Below, in pieces: positions 25,335-33,336 of a stretch of 64,000 bases of DNA. How positions within the stretch are numbered: position 1 is the stretch's first letter; the number at the start of each line of letters is the position of its first letter. The DNA comes from Exobacillus caeni. Lineage in GTDB: Bacteria > Bacillota > Bacilli > Bacillales > Guptibacillaceae. The DNA lies in the NCBI RefSeq assembly GCF_005747095.1, contig NZ_SWLG01000013.1:47446-111445 (forward strand). The letters run 5' to 3'. The notes under the pieces are model-generated. The model was not told where the DNA came from, made no database searches, and worked only from the letters and a program-made list of their open reading frames with translations. The translations under genes were made by a program, and so were the position numbers.

Positions 25335-26708
25335 TTACTTGTTCTTTCTTATGTTGTTTAGGAGTTCCATCACTTTTTGTCCTGTTTCATTGTTGTCCTG
25401 GAGACCGATGAACTTATCGGACTGAGGACCGTATGCATATACGTTTACGTCAACGCCAGTGTGTCCGCCAGTAGTCCAGCCTGTGCCGGAGCGAAGGTCA
25501 AAGATACGCTCGATCGCATTGTCGATATCAACTGTTTTACCAGTTGCAGCTGCGTCTTTAACACCCTGGATTTCCTCAGCTGTTAGGTCAAGGTCAATGT
25601 ATTTCGCAAGTGTTTCTTCCACATCAGCACCGTCTGCGATTTGAGATGCCATGAAATCAGGCGTACGTTTCGCAGCTTTTAAAGGAGCTGGATCCCACTT
25701 GTATTCTCCGTCACGCCCCATTGCAAATCCGCCAGTAGAGTGGTCAGCGGTTGTGATAACAAGTGTATGCTTGTCCTTTTTCGCGAATTCGATCGCACGC
25801 TCAAATGCCTGCTCGAAGTCTTTCATTTCACTCATAGCAGCTACTGCATCATTGTCATGGCCCGCCCAGTCGATCTGGCTTCCTTCTACCATTAAGAAGA
25901 ATCCATCTTTGTCCTGGCTCAAGCGGTCAAGTGCAGCATCAGTCATTTCTTCTAAAGAAGGAACATCCTCTGTGCGGTCAATCGCTTTGTCCATTCCTTT
26001 TGGTGCAAATAATCCTAAGATTTGCTCGTTATCGTCATTCAAAAGCTCTTCTTTCGTTTTTACATAGCTGAAACCATCTTTTTCGAAATCTTCAGCCAGG
26101 TTGCGGTCAGCACGTTCGAAGTAAGAAGTACCACCACCAAGAAGAACATCAACCTTATGTTCACCGTTAACCATTTCATCAAAGTAGTCATCGGCAATAT
26201 CATTATAGTTGTGGCGGGATTCATCATGTGCACCGAATGATGCTGGTGTCGCATGGTTGATTTGGGAAGTCGCTACTAATCCGGTAGCTTTTCCGTTTTC
26301 TTTCGCTTCTTCCAGTACGGTTTTCACTTCTTGTTTTTCCATGTCAACGGAAATTGCACCATTGTATGTTTTGATTCCGGCAGCCATGGAAGTTGCTGCA
26401 GCAGCTGAATCTGTTACACTTTCTTCTTTATCCCAGGAATAGGTTTCTTGCATTCCTACTAAATATTTATCAAAAGCTGTTTTTTCCATGTAAGGAGTAG
26501 ACTTATCATCTTTAAAAGAACGGTATGCAGTATTGTATGAAGGTCCCATTCCGTCACCGATTAAGAAGATAACGTTCTTGATCTTCGCCTGGTCTTGATT
26601 GTCCGATTTTGCTTCGACTCCAGGGTTGCCTCCTGCAAGACTACCAACTGCAAGTGAAGAAACGACCGCGAATGGTAAAAGTTTTTTCCCTAATTTTTTG
26701 TTGAACAA
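25335..26708 (-). CDS. phoA: Secreted alkaline phosphatase (PhoA/PhoB type)
   Basis: Releases phosphate from esters outside the cell. About 457 residues from the TTG at 26708, which has AAGGAGG 7 bp upstream; the preceding in-frame part has no ribosome site. The signal peptide ends VEA near 34. Family motifs are IFLIGDGMG (metal Asp), VTDSAAAATSMAAG (nucleophile Ser after Asp), GSQIDWAGHDND, ITTADHSTGG and GGHTGVDV. The match is to Bacillus PhoA/PhoB. A direct TTACA repeat upstream fits PhoP control. Confidence 0.9.
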   Translation of the reverse strand: MFNKKLGKKLLPFAVVSSLAVGSLAGGNPGVEAKSDNQDQAKIKNVIFLIGDGMGPSYNTAYRSFKDDKSTPYMEKTAFDKYLVGMQETYSWDKEESVTDSAAAATSMAAGIKTYNGAISVDMEKQEVKTVLEEAKENGKATGLVATSQINHATPASFGAHDESRHNYNDIADDYFDEMVNGEHKVDVLLGGGTSYFERADRNLAEDFEKDGFSYVKTKEELLNDDNEQILGLFAPKGMDKAIDRTEDVPSLEEMTDAALDRLSQDKDGFFLMVEGSQIDWAGHDNDAVAAMSEMKDFEQAFERAIEFAKKDKHTLVITTADHSTGGFAMGRDGEYKWDPAPLKAAKRTPDFMASQIADGADVEETLAKYIDLDLTAEEIQGVKDAAATGKTVDIDNAIERIFDLRSGTGWTTGGHTGVDVNVYAYGPQSDKFIGLQDNNETGQKVMELLNNIRKNK

Positions 26709-26788
26709 AGTGATTTCCTCCTTAGATTTGTTGAATTCTAACACAACTAGAATTCTACTCTGAAACTTTTAATCTACAATTAATGGAA

Positions 26789-26804
26789 TGTAAGAGATTT
26801 GTAA
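26789..26804 (-). promoter_or_regulatory. PhoP-box-like direct repeat upstream of alkaline phosphatase
   Basis: On the minus strand TTACA-AATCTC-TTACA, two half-sites with an 11-bp repeat, about 80 bp upstream of the start; TAGATT downstream could be the -10. PhoP of Bacillus binds TTAACA-type repeats spaced by 5 bp. The rest of the 401-bp gap 26709-27109 shows nothing else apart from the BCCT terminator. Confidence 0.5.
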
Positions 26805-27074
26805 AAGAAATTGAGAAAAATGATGTAGGCAAGAAGGTATGTTTTATAGAATGGAAAACTCATCTTCTGGCAATTGTGCAACCTTATAAATTGATTGGAA
26901 CTTGGTTGCAGAGCGGGTTATGAGGAAGTTTGTATTACTAGAGAACTTTATTTTAACTGGAAGGGGTTTTGATAGATGTGCATCTATATGCCTAGGCGGT
27001 TGTAGAGGTCAGTGGAGGGAAGAATCTAGCAGAAATATTTTTTGAAATAATCGTTCTTTAGGAAAGTTTAAGGC

Positions 27075-27101
27075 ATATGAAAAGCCGCCAGTTAAGCGGC
27101 T
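27075..27101 (-). terminator. Terminator of the BCCT transporter gene
   Basis: AGCCGC (27083-27088) pairs with GCGGCT (27096-27101); on the minus strand the stem is followed by TTTTCATATG. Confidence 0.7.
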
Positions 27102-27109
27102 CTTCGTTT

Positions 27110-28606
27110 TTATTTCACTTTTTGTTTCCTATGGTCCTGTCTTAATGCTTTAAAGAGAGCGATACACATGATTATCAAAATAAATGTAAAAGGGAGTGCT
27201 GCGACAAGTGACGCGGTTTGAAGCCCCTGTAATCCACTGCTGATAATAAGAACAGCTGCGATTGCTGCAATTAATACTCCCCAGATTATTTTTACCATCA
27301 TACTCGGATTAAGTTTTCCGTTCTGTGTCATCATCCCCAATACGTATGTTGCGGAGTCAGCTGAAGTCACAAGAAATGTGAAGATCAACAACATTGATAG
27401 TATAGATAGAACGAAACTGAACGGAAAGTGCTCAAACATAGCGAACAGAGCTACTGTGACGTCATTTTGCACGGCTTCTGCAATAGCGGTGTTTTCAAAC
27501 ATGTCAAGATGAAGCGCAGAACCACCGAATACTGCAAGCCATACGATCGCGATGAAAGGCGGGACGATTAAAACGCCAAAAACGAACTCGCGTATCGTTC
27601 TTCCTCTTGAAACCCTCGCGATGAAAGCGCCAACGAACGGTGACCAGGCGATAACCCACGCCCAGTAAAAGATTGTCCAATCACGAACCCAGGTGCCGCC
27701 GCCGTAAGGAGTAAGCCTCAGGCTCATTTCAAAAAAGCGCTGGATATATTGGCCGAGGGCAAGCGTGAAGCTGTCCAAAATAAACACAGTCGGGCCCACT
27801 ATGAAAACAAATAACAACAGTCCCAGTGCCAGGCTTAAGTTAAGATTACTAAGATACTTGATCCCCTTGTTAAGACCAGTAGTTGAGGAGGATAAGTAAA
27901 GCACCAGCAGAACAAAGGTGATGATCAACTGATAAACAGCGTTGTTCGGGATGCCGAAAACGTGGTTCAATCCACCGTTGATTTGGAGAATACCCATGCC
28001 GAGTGACGTCGCAACACCAGTTACTGTAGCGATTACCGCTAAAATATCGATCGGCTTCCTTAAGTAATTCTTCCCCTTATCCCCGATCAATGGGTTGAAT
28101 GTATTACTGATTAAGCTTGGAACTCCTTTTCTAAACTGGTAGTATGCGATGGCGAGCCCTACGATGGTGAAAACTGACCATTGGTGGATTCCCCAGTGAA
28201 AAAAAGAATATCGCATCGCTACCTGGGCTGATTCAGTAGTTTGAGACGGGGCACCAAGAGGCGGGGCAAAATAGTGCTGCATCGGCTCTGCCACTCCCCA
28301 AAAAACGAGGCCCACACCAAAGCCCGCACTAAACAACATGCCTATCCACGTGAAAAAGGAATACTCAGGCCTGTCGCTGTCCTTTCCCAGCCTGACTTTT
28401 CCAAAGCGGCTGAATGCAAGATAAAAACAAAATAACACAAAAAATAACACGGCAAGAAGATAGAACCATCCGAATGCTTTTGTGGTGAAGTCAAAAACGG
28501 CTGATGCGTTATTCCCCAGTGATTCAGGAGAAACAGCAGCCCAAATAACAAATAGGGTAATAATAATTGCGGAAAACCAGAATACAATGTTGGATTTACT
28601 CTCCAT
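27110..28606 (-). CDS. opuD: BCCT-family betaine/choline transporter (OpuD type)
   Basis: Sodium-coupled uptake of glycine betaine or related compatible solutes. The 498-residue protein has about 12 membrane helices. The BCCT core is visible: GMLFSAGFGVGLVFWGVAEPMQHY near 100, FFHWGIHQWSVFTIVGLAIAY near 145, and the aromatic-rich WTIFYWAWVIAWSPFVGAFIARVSRGRTIREF near 320, where Trp residues form the substrate box. The C-terminus is short and basic. An AGGGAGG site precedes the ATG. It acts alone in osmoprotection. Confidence 0.9.
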   Translation of the reverse strand: MESKSNIVFWFSAIIITLFVIWAAVSPESLGNNASAVFDFTTKAFGWFYLLAVLFFVLFCFYLAFSRFGKVRLGKDSDRPEYSFFTWIGMLFSAGFGVGLVFWGVAEPMQHYFAPPLGAPSQTTESAQVAMRYSFFHWGIHQWSVFTIVGLAIAYYQFRKGVPSLISNTFNPLIGDKGKNYLRKPIDILAVIATVTGVATSLGMGILQINGGLNHVFGIPNNAVYQLIITFVLLVLYLSSSTTGLNKGIKYLSNLNLSLALGLLLFVFIVGPTVFILDSFTLALGQYIQRFFEMSLRLTPYGGGTWVRDWTIFYWAWVIAWSPFVGAFIARVSRGRTIREFVFGVLIVPPFIAIVWLAVFGGSALHLDMFENTAIAEAVQNDVTVALFAMFEHFPFSFVLSILSMLLIFTFLVTSADSATYVLGMMTQNGKLNPSMMVKIIWGVLIAAIAAVLIISSGLQGLQTASLVAALPFTFILIIMCIALFKALRQDHRKQKVK

Positions 28607-28665
28607 GACAAACCTCCCTGGATTAATATCTGTTTTCTTTACTACTTTTAGACCTGTAAAATAAG

Positions 28666-29118
28666 CTACCTGTAATCAGCAGGCTGTCCCCAGTATTGCA
28701 CCATCCTATATTGCGGAAATGCCGACTCGAATCTAATCAGGATGGTCGCAAAATCGAGCTCTGGATTTGAAAGGAAAAGTCCACTGTCTCCGTAACGAAT
28801 GGCTTTTAAGGCAAGGGGGAGTTCCTTTTGGAAAATATCAAAGCGGAGCGCTGCGGCAGTTTCACCCATTTCAACCCCTCCTATATAACAATAACAAAAC
28901 AATACAAATTTACCATTTAATATGCACCATTCTGCCAGTACTTCATCCCTTGACTTCTTATCGATTTTGTCTTCTGCAAAGTATGGTGCGATAGTCAGAA
29001 AAAGCTGTCCTGTTTGGTCGGAGTGGGTAAGCGTGTATTTTCGGCCAGCTAACGGACTTTCGAGTGATACACCTGAACGGAATTCGACTGTCAACTTTGC
29101 AGGATCGAACTCATGCAT
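28666..29118 (-). CDS. Staygreen-family protein
   Basis: A 150-residue cytosolic protein from the ATG at 29118 (GAGGGA 5 bp upstream), beginning MHEFDPAKLTVEFRSG. RRYTLTHSDxTGxLFLTI-type sequence (here RKYTLTHSDQTGQLFLTIAP) and RDEVLAEW match my memory of the Staygreen domain. In plants Staygreen removes magnesium from chlorophyll a. Bacteria of this kind have no chlorophyll, so the substrate here is unknown; a porphyrin or metal chelate is a guess. It is transcribed alone. Confidence 0.75.
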   Translation of the reverse strand: MHEFDPAKLTVEFRSGVSLESPLAGRKYTLTHSDQTGQLFLTIAPYFAEDKIDKKSRDEVLAEWCILNGKFVLFCYCYIGGVEMGETAAALRFDIFQKELPLALKAIRYGDSGLFLSNPELDFATILIRFESAFPQYRMVQYWGQPADYR

Positions 29119-29180
29119 GACATTCCCTCTTCTCATATTAGTTATTCCTATCTTAAGTAAAAGAAGAGATATTAGTGTAT

Positions 29181-29213
29181 GCAAAAATAAAAAAGCACTC
29201 CTGAAAGTGCTTT
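29181..29213 (-). terminator. Terminator of the phosphodiesterase gene
   Basis: AAAGCACT (29192-29199) pairs with AGTGCTTT (29206-29213); on the minus strand it is followed by TTTTTTATTTTT. Confidence 0.85.
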
Positions 29214-29220
29214 ATAAAAA

Positions 29221-30798
29221 TTAATCAGTTTTTTCAAGCAGTATCTTAAGTAAAAACTCTTTCAGATCAACATGCCGATTTGTTTTAGGCTTTAATTCAG
29301 TGCCGACTATGATCATAGGTGCAACGGATTCATCCTTAAATAGTGCACCGTGTGACGCGCCGCCAACGTGTGTAGGAGACTTTTCATCGACAAATTCATG
29401 ACCGGGTTTGGCGTCTATTGCAAGAAACCTTCCTGGGTGAGAGTTGATGGCGCCATATAACCTTGCAAGAGCGTCCGGGTATCGTCCATATGTTACGTTA
29501 TTTTCAGAATCAGTTGTTAAATCAAGAACGTTTAAGGAACCTTCAATAGTCCATTGTTGACCGTATTCATCCTTGAATTTTCCTTTGTGTCCGAATAACA
29601 GGCTTTGATTGTGACCATTCTTTTTTACTCGTATAAAATTATTTTCTTTATATGCCGCAAAGTCAATCCTGCTATCTCCCAGCACCGTGTCAGCGATTTC
29701 GTTTAAGGGTATATTTTCATCCAATGAATAGATGTAAGCCATCCTCTCGTTTACCGCAAGTACGATTTCATCATCCTGCTTCACTTTTTCACCTGTTTTG
29801 GTTATTTGATACTGGCTCAGCAAGGGACGCAAAGGAATCAGTGCTTCCTTTTTATCGCTGCCTATCGGGGTTTGTCCTCCGTCACCCATTATGATCCATG
29901 TTACACTTTCTAAAGCTTCTTCAGATGAAGTGAAGGCATTTAGGACTGTTTGAAGCGCCTGGTCTGTTTGTTTTATCCCTTTTACATCTGAGGGGCCGTT
30001 CTTGTGAATTGTATGATCATTATCAGGAAAGTAAGCGATGGTATACGAAGGCAATGTTTTATTTTCGATCAAATATTTAAGCTCTTGTGCAGTGAAAGTG
30101 TTGTTAAAGCCTAGATCCTTAAAGATGCCCGCATTTTTCTTGTTTTCTGCATTATAATAAGAAAGTTTTCCAAATGACAGGTAACCAGGCCCGCTAACTG
30201 TTTTCTTTTCAGGCAATAGATTAAACAATGACGTGATCCTTGGGTTAAAAAGTGTCTGTGTTTCGCTTCCCCTGTATACCAGAGCATTTAACGAAGCGCT
30301 CTGGTTACCCTCGGAATGTAATTTTTCATGGATAGTAGTGACATTATCAGAGAGATGCTGATTACTTAAATGATAAATGCTATCCTCTAAAACCTGTTTG
30401 AGACCTACTGTAAGAACTTCTTTGCTTGATGTTCCGTAGTTGATCACTTTTTTTTGGTCTACGTTATACCAGTTAAGCGCAGGAATTTTATGCTGATCTG
30501 GATAAGTGCCGGTTAAAAGGGTACTGTCCATTGAAACAGACATGCTTGGATAAGAAGCTACCATTTCAGGCTGGTAATAGTTTGCATTCTTATAGAAGAA
30601 TTCGAAGGCAGGTACCTGGCCGCTTTTTATTAACTTCTGGAGCGGTTTATCCATTAATGAATCAACAACAAGCACTACTACCGGTTTGCTTGATCCCGGC
30701 TCAGCACGAGGTGGTTTCCTTAAACCCTGCGTTCCCAGCAGATAACGGAACAAAAAAAATAAAATTACAATAATCGCAATTGAAATAACCCACTTCAT
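29221..30798 (-). CDS. Membrane-anchored alkaline phosphatase-superfamily phosphodiesterase
   Basis: A 525-residue protein of the type I phosphodiesterase/nucleotide pyrophosphatase family. An N-terminal helix (4-22) anchors it. The first metal Asp is in VVLVVDSLMD, with the Thr nucleophile expected near STLLTGTYPD. Further metal ligands are in YFPDNDHTIHKNG, MGDGGQTPI and GGASHGAL. The ATG at 30798 is chosen for its AGGAG site. It follows the EEP-fold gene by 73 bp in the same direction; together they may degrade phosphodiesters or phospholipid head groups outside and inside the membrane (inference). Confidence 0.8.
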   Translation of the reverse strand: MKWVISIAIIVILFFLFRYLLGTQGLRKPPRAEPGSSKPVVVLVVDSLMDKPLQKLIKSGQVPAFEFFYKNANYYQPEMVASYPSMSVSMDSTLLTGTYPDQHKIPALNWYNVDQKKVINYGTSSKEVLTVGLKQVLEDSIYHLSNQHLSDNVTTIHEKLHSEGNQSASLNALVYRGSETQTLFNPRITSLFNLLPEKKTVSGPGYLSFGKLSYYNAENKKNAGIFKDLGFNNTFTAQELKYLIENKTLPSYTIAYFPDNDHTIHKNGPSDVKGIKQTDQALQTVLNAFTSSEEALESVTWIIMGDGGQTPIGSDKKEALIPLRPLLSQYQITKTGEKVKQDDEIVLAVNERMAYIYSLDENIPLNEIADTVLGDSRIDFAAYKENNFIRVKKNGHNQSLLFGHKGKFKDEYGQQWTIEGSLNVLDLTTDSENNVTYGRYPDALARLYGAINSHPGRFLAIDAKPGHEFVDEKSPTHVGGASHGALFKDESVAPMIIVGTELKPKTNRHVDLKEFLLKILLEKTD

Positions 30799-30871
30799 GT
30801 TGTCACTCCTAATATTTGTCCTGGTCATTAGTATTAGTGGAAGCAACCGAGATTATTTATCTTAATCGAGT

Positions 30872-31600
30872 TCATTTGATTCGAAGATCGCATACGACTG
30901 GCAGATGATCAGATGCACAGGCCGCTTTTTTTAAAACCTCGCACGATATAATATGAAAATGAGCGCTTACAAAGAGGTAATCTAGCCGGATTTTCGGTTT
31001 CATGGAAGGATGTGTTTTTCCGTTTCCTTTTCCAGCAAAAGCCCATGCATCGTTATAAGAACCGGCCATTTTTCTCCAGCTCTTTGACCCGCTCATCATA
31101 TTCCAGTCTCCAAAGATAACGGAAGGCAAAAGGGAAGGACTCGTATGCTTCCACACAAAGTCTGTTTGTTTCCGATGAAGAAAAGGTACCATCGTTAAAT
31201 GGGTTACGAAGGCGTTTAGCTGAAAATTATTCATTTGCACAATCGCATGAAGCAATGACCTTTTCTCAGCGATTCCATTTAGCAAATTTATGGAATGCGA
31301 TTGCTGGTCAATGACTGGATACTTTGATAACAGTACGTTTCCGTATTGGCAGATCGGATAGGAAGCCTTTTCCCTGTTGATAGAAGGAGAAAATGCCCAG
31401 TGATAGTCAAGGTCGTTGGCGAGTTCCTTCAGTTGGTCCTGGTAATCGCTTCGACTGGAAAAGTGCCTGTCTACCTCGTTTAGACCGACAAGATCTGCAC
31501 CGCTGTTTTTAATAACCTGTTTGATCCGTTGTAGGTCATATCTTCTATCTGTTCCGACGCCATGATGAATGTTGAAGCACATCACTCGAATATCCAACAT
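30872..31600 (-). CDS. Endonuclease/exonuclease/phosphatase (EEP) family protein
   Basis: A 242-residue metal-dependent phosphoesterase. Motifs are MCFNIHHGVG (Asn), LVGLNEVDRH (metal Glu), the FVTHLT strand, FGDWNMM (Asp and Asn) and CASDHLPVV (Asp-His). There is no signal peptide, so it is probably cytosolic. Start ATG follows GGAGG by 5 bp. Family members include nucleases, sphingomyelinases and inositol phosphatases; the target is open. It is first gene of a two-gene unit with the phosphodiesterase. Confidence 0.85.
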   Translation of the reverse strand: MLDIRVMCFNIHHGVGTDRRYDLQRIKQVIKNSGADLVGLNEVDRHFSSRSDYQDQLKELANDLDYHWAFSPSINREKASYPICQYGNVLLSKYPVIDQQSHSINLLNGIAEKRSLLHAIVQMNNFQLNAFVTHLTMVPFLHRKQTDFVWKHTSPSLLPSVIFGDWNMMSGSKSWRKMAGSYNDAWAFAGKGNGKTHPSMKPKIRLDYLFVSAHFHIISCEVLKKAACASDHLPVVCDLRIK

Positions 31601-31731
31601 TGTTCCTCCGATAATAAAAAGAGTCTGATCCTATGTAAGCCAGGAGAGGCGAAACGGTGAGTGGATGAAGGACATGTTGGGTGAAGCACAGTTGCTGTAC
31701 CACTTGTGGATCTTCTAATCATTGTCGTTTA

Positions 31732-32175
31732 CTACCCGAGGTAAGCTGTAAGCATCCAGGTATGTTGTTCAAGTGATGTTCTAATCCCGATAAACATATC
31801 AGCGGTCGGGACATCAGCGGTATCCTCGGCAGCTTCAATAAGCTCGGATGTTTCCGAAATGAGAGTTCTGAAGTCCCCAGCAAGGCTCGAAACCATTTGC
31901 TTTGCATTTTCAGATCCGGTCGCTTCAGGGATTGTCGATGCTTCAAGGTACTCTTTTAAAGTTGCAAGCGGCTTTCCCTTGATCGTTAAAATCCGTTCGG
32001 CGATTTCATCGATATAACCGGCTGCTTCTGTATAAAACTCCTCGAACTTTTCATGCAGGGTGAAAAAATCGCTTCCTTTTACATACCAGTGATAGTTATG
32101 TAACTTTGTATAAAGTACATTCCAATTTGCCAACTGCTTGTTTGCTAACTGAATGATATTTTCGTTTGCTTCCAC
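31732..32175 (-). CDS. dps: Dps/ferritin-like DNA-protection protein
   Basis: Forms a 12-subunit iron-storing shell that protects DNA in oxidative stress. The 147-residue protein carries the Dps ferroxidase ligands: HNYHWYVKGSDFFTLHEKFEEFY and DEIAERI (His, Asp, Glu at the dimer interface). It starts at GTG with GGAGAGG close upstream. In Bacillus such genes are under PerR (mrgA) or SigB (dps); I see no clear PerR box, so control is open. Monocistronic. Confidence 0.9.
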   Translation of the reverse strand: MEANENIIQLANKQLANWNVLYTKLHNYHWYVKGSDFFTLHEKFEEFYTEAAGYIDEIAERILTIKGKPLATLKEYLEASTIPEATGSENAKQMVSSLAGDFRTLISETSELIEAAEDTADVPTADMFIGIRTSLEQHTWMLTAYLG

Positions 32176-32322
32176 AATACCTCTCCTTCCATTTAATCAG
32201 TTATATTGTTTGCAGAGCTTTTAGTTTTATGAATGATTTTTTCATTCGGGTTTTAACGTTTTTAGTTAAGGATAGGAGGGAAGATGAACCATAGATCTAC
32301 TTAGAATAAAGGGAGTGGTAGC

Positions 32323-32499
32323 ATGGTCAATAAAGCGCAGCCCTATGCAGATGAAATTATAAAATATGGGGAAGGAACAGTCCCGGAAGAGGTGTATCAA
32401 CAGGTCGTCAATCTGCTTGATGAAGAAGGGATCCCTTATAATACAAAATACAATGAAACAGACGAAAGTTATGCGATCGAAGTATCTAGAATCTGGTGA
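32323..32499 (+). CDS. Hypothetical 58-residue protein
   Basis: A short acidic protein beginning MVNKAQPYADEIIKYGEG and ending YAIEVSRIW. GGGAG lies 7 bp upstream of the ATG and a terminator follows directly, so it is probably real. It has a predicted helix-strand arrangement and no known motif. It is divergent from dps. Confidence 0.65.
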   Translation: MVNKAQPYADEIIKYGEGTVPEEVYQQVVNLLDEEGIPYNTKYNETDESYAIEVSRIW

Positions 32500-32504
32500 G
32501 ATTA

Positions 32505-32536
32505 GCTCCTGCAAGTTGATTGCGGGAGTCTTTTTT
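32505..32536 (+). terminator. Terminator of the 58-residue gene
   Basis: CTCCTGCA (32506-32513) pairs with TGCGGGAG (32521-32528) with one wobble pair, followed by six T residues. Confidence 0.8.
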
Positions 32537-32553
32537 ATGGGGGTGCCATATGG

Positions 32554-32605
32554 GGGTGCCAGGCACCGCTCGTGGACAGTTGTCCATTTGTGGTGCCTGG
32601 CACCC
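32554..32605. repeat. REP-like palindrome (GGTGCCTGGCACC type)
   Basis: GGGTGCCAGGCACC (32554-32567) and GGTGCCTGGCACCC (32592-32605) are perfect inverted arms; a second inverted pair (TGGACA/TGTCCA) lies in the loop. The form resembles REP sequences mobilised by IS200-like RAYT transposases, but no such gene is in the window. Confidence 0.75.
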
Positions 32606-32693
32606 GCCACTTAGACCAAAGAGAAGAGACCATAGCTTTTTATGAGCATTTCTATTACAATTAGCTGGGTATTTGATACAAGGGGGATAAAGA

Positions 32694-33012
32694 ATGAAGA
32701 AGCCATTATTATTAGTTGCCAGTATGATGCTTGCAGGATCTCTAACTGCATGCGGTGGTTCAGGAGAGTCAAATTCTGATTCTGCTGCGGCCTGCTGCGG
32801 CCGGGCCACAGAAAACTTATAACCAGAGCTGTGCCGGCTGCCATGGCAAAAACCTTGAAGGGTTGAACGGACCGAAATTAGAAGATGTTGGATCAAGGCT
32901 TTCAAAAGAAGAAATTTTAACAAAGATTAAGAATGGCGGCGGGGGAATGCCCGGTGGTCTAGTAAGCGGGGAAAAAGCGGAGAACCTTGCTTCCTGGCTT
33001 TCAGAAAAATAA
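32694..33012 (+). pseudogene. Cytochrome c551-like lipoprotein gene broken by a 10-bp duplication
   Basis: The first frame gives MKKPLLLVASMMLAGSLTACGG, a lipoprotein signal with lipobox LTAC, and stops at 32821. The heme domain is in the next frame: SCAGCHGKNLEG (CxxCH) with the axial Met in GGGGMPGGLV. At the break TGCTGCGGCC is present twice in tandem (32783-32792, 32793-32802). Deleting one copy joins the frames as DSAAAGPQKTYNQSCAGCH. The intact paralogues at 33337 and 48500 show the expected structure. A GGGGGAT ribosome site remains. It could be a recent mutation, a phase-variable gene or a sequencing error. Confidence 0.85.
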
Positions 33013-33027
33013 CCAGCTGTCTATGAA

Positions 33028-33058
33028 AGCACCAATCAAATCCGGTTGGTGTTTTTTT
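33028..33058 (+). terminator. Terminator of the broken cytochrome gene
   Basis: AGCACCAA pairs with TTGGTGTT (partial) around 10 nt and is followed by a T run (33052-33058). Confidence 0.75.
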
Positions 33059-33075
33059 ATATTTTTTTTATAAAT

Positions 33076-33119
33076 TGTGAGGTTTGTCACAGAATTAACC
33101 GGATACCATGCAGTATACT
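33076..33119 (+). promoter_or_regulatory. FNR-type site with class II promoter
   Basis: TGTGA-GGTTTG-TCACA (33076-33091) is a perfect CRP/FNR palindrome. A TATACT -10 lies at 33114-33119. With a start at about 33125 the site is centred at -41.5, the class II activation position. The next transcription unit would be the short RNA at 33125-33201. Confidence 0.65.
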
Positions 33120-33124
33120 TGGGT

Positions 33125-33201
33125 AGAACATTCACTACTACCTCTCTTTAACCTAATACTTTTTATTTTGGCCGGCTTTTAAGTAAGCCGGTTCTTTTTT
33201 T
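33125..33201 (+). ncRNA. Predicted FNR-activated small RNA
   Basis: About 77 nt from the predicted start to a terminator: CCGGCTT (33172-33178) pairs with AAGCCGG (33185-33191), then seven T residues. There is no ORF. The 5' part is unstructured by eye and contains ACCTCTCT, which could pair with ribosome binding sites. It lies between two cytochrome c551 genes. This is a prediction from promoter and terminator only. Confidence 0.5.
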
Positions 33202-33259
33202 GTAGCCTTAAGAGGTTAATTTGTCAATCTGATGAAAAATACTTAAACTATTAAAATAT

Positions 33260-33303
33260 GGTGACATATATCACAGATTAGCTCGACATCCTTTTCCTAA
33301 AAT
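33260..33303 (+). promoter_or_regulatory. FNR-type site and promoter of cytochrome c551 gene
   Basis: GGTGA-CATATA-TCACA (33260-33275) matches 9 of 10 of TGTGA-N6-TCACA. TAAAAT at 33298-33303 can be the -10; a start at about 33309 would place the site at -41.5. Confidence 0.6.
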
Positions 33304-33336
33304 AGAAAATGAAGACTATTACTGGGAGGGGAAGCA

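Noticed and set aside
32554..32605. Large hairpin read as a terminator of the 58-residue gene.
   Set aside because: A proper terminator with a T run already lies at 32505-32536, and the hairpin has no T tail.
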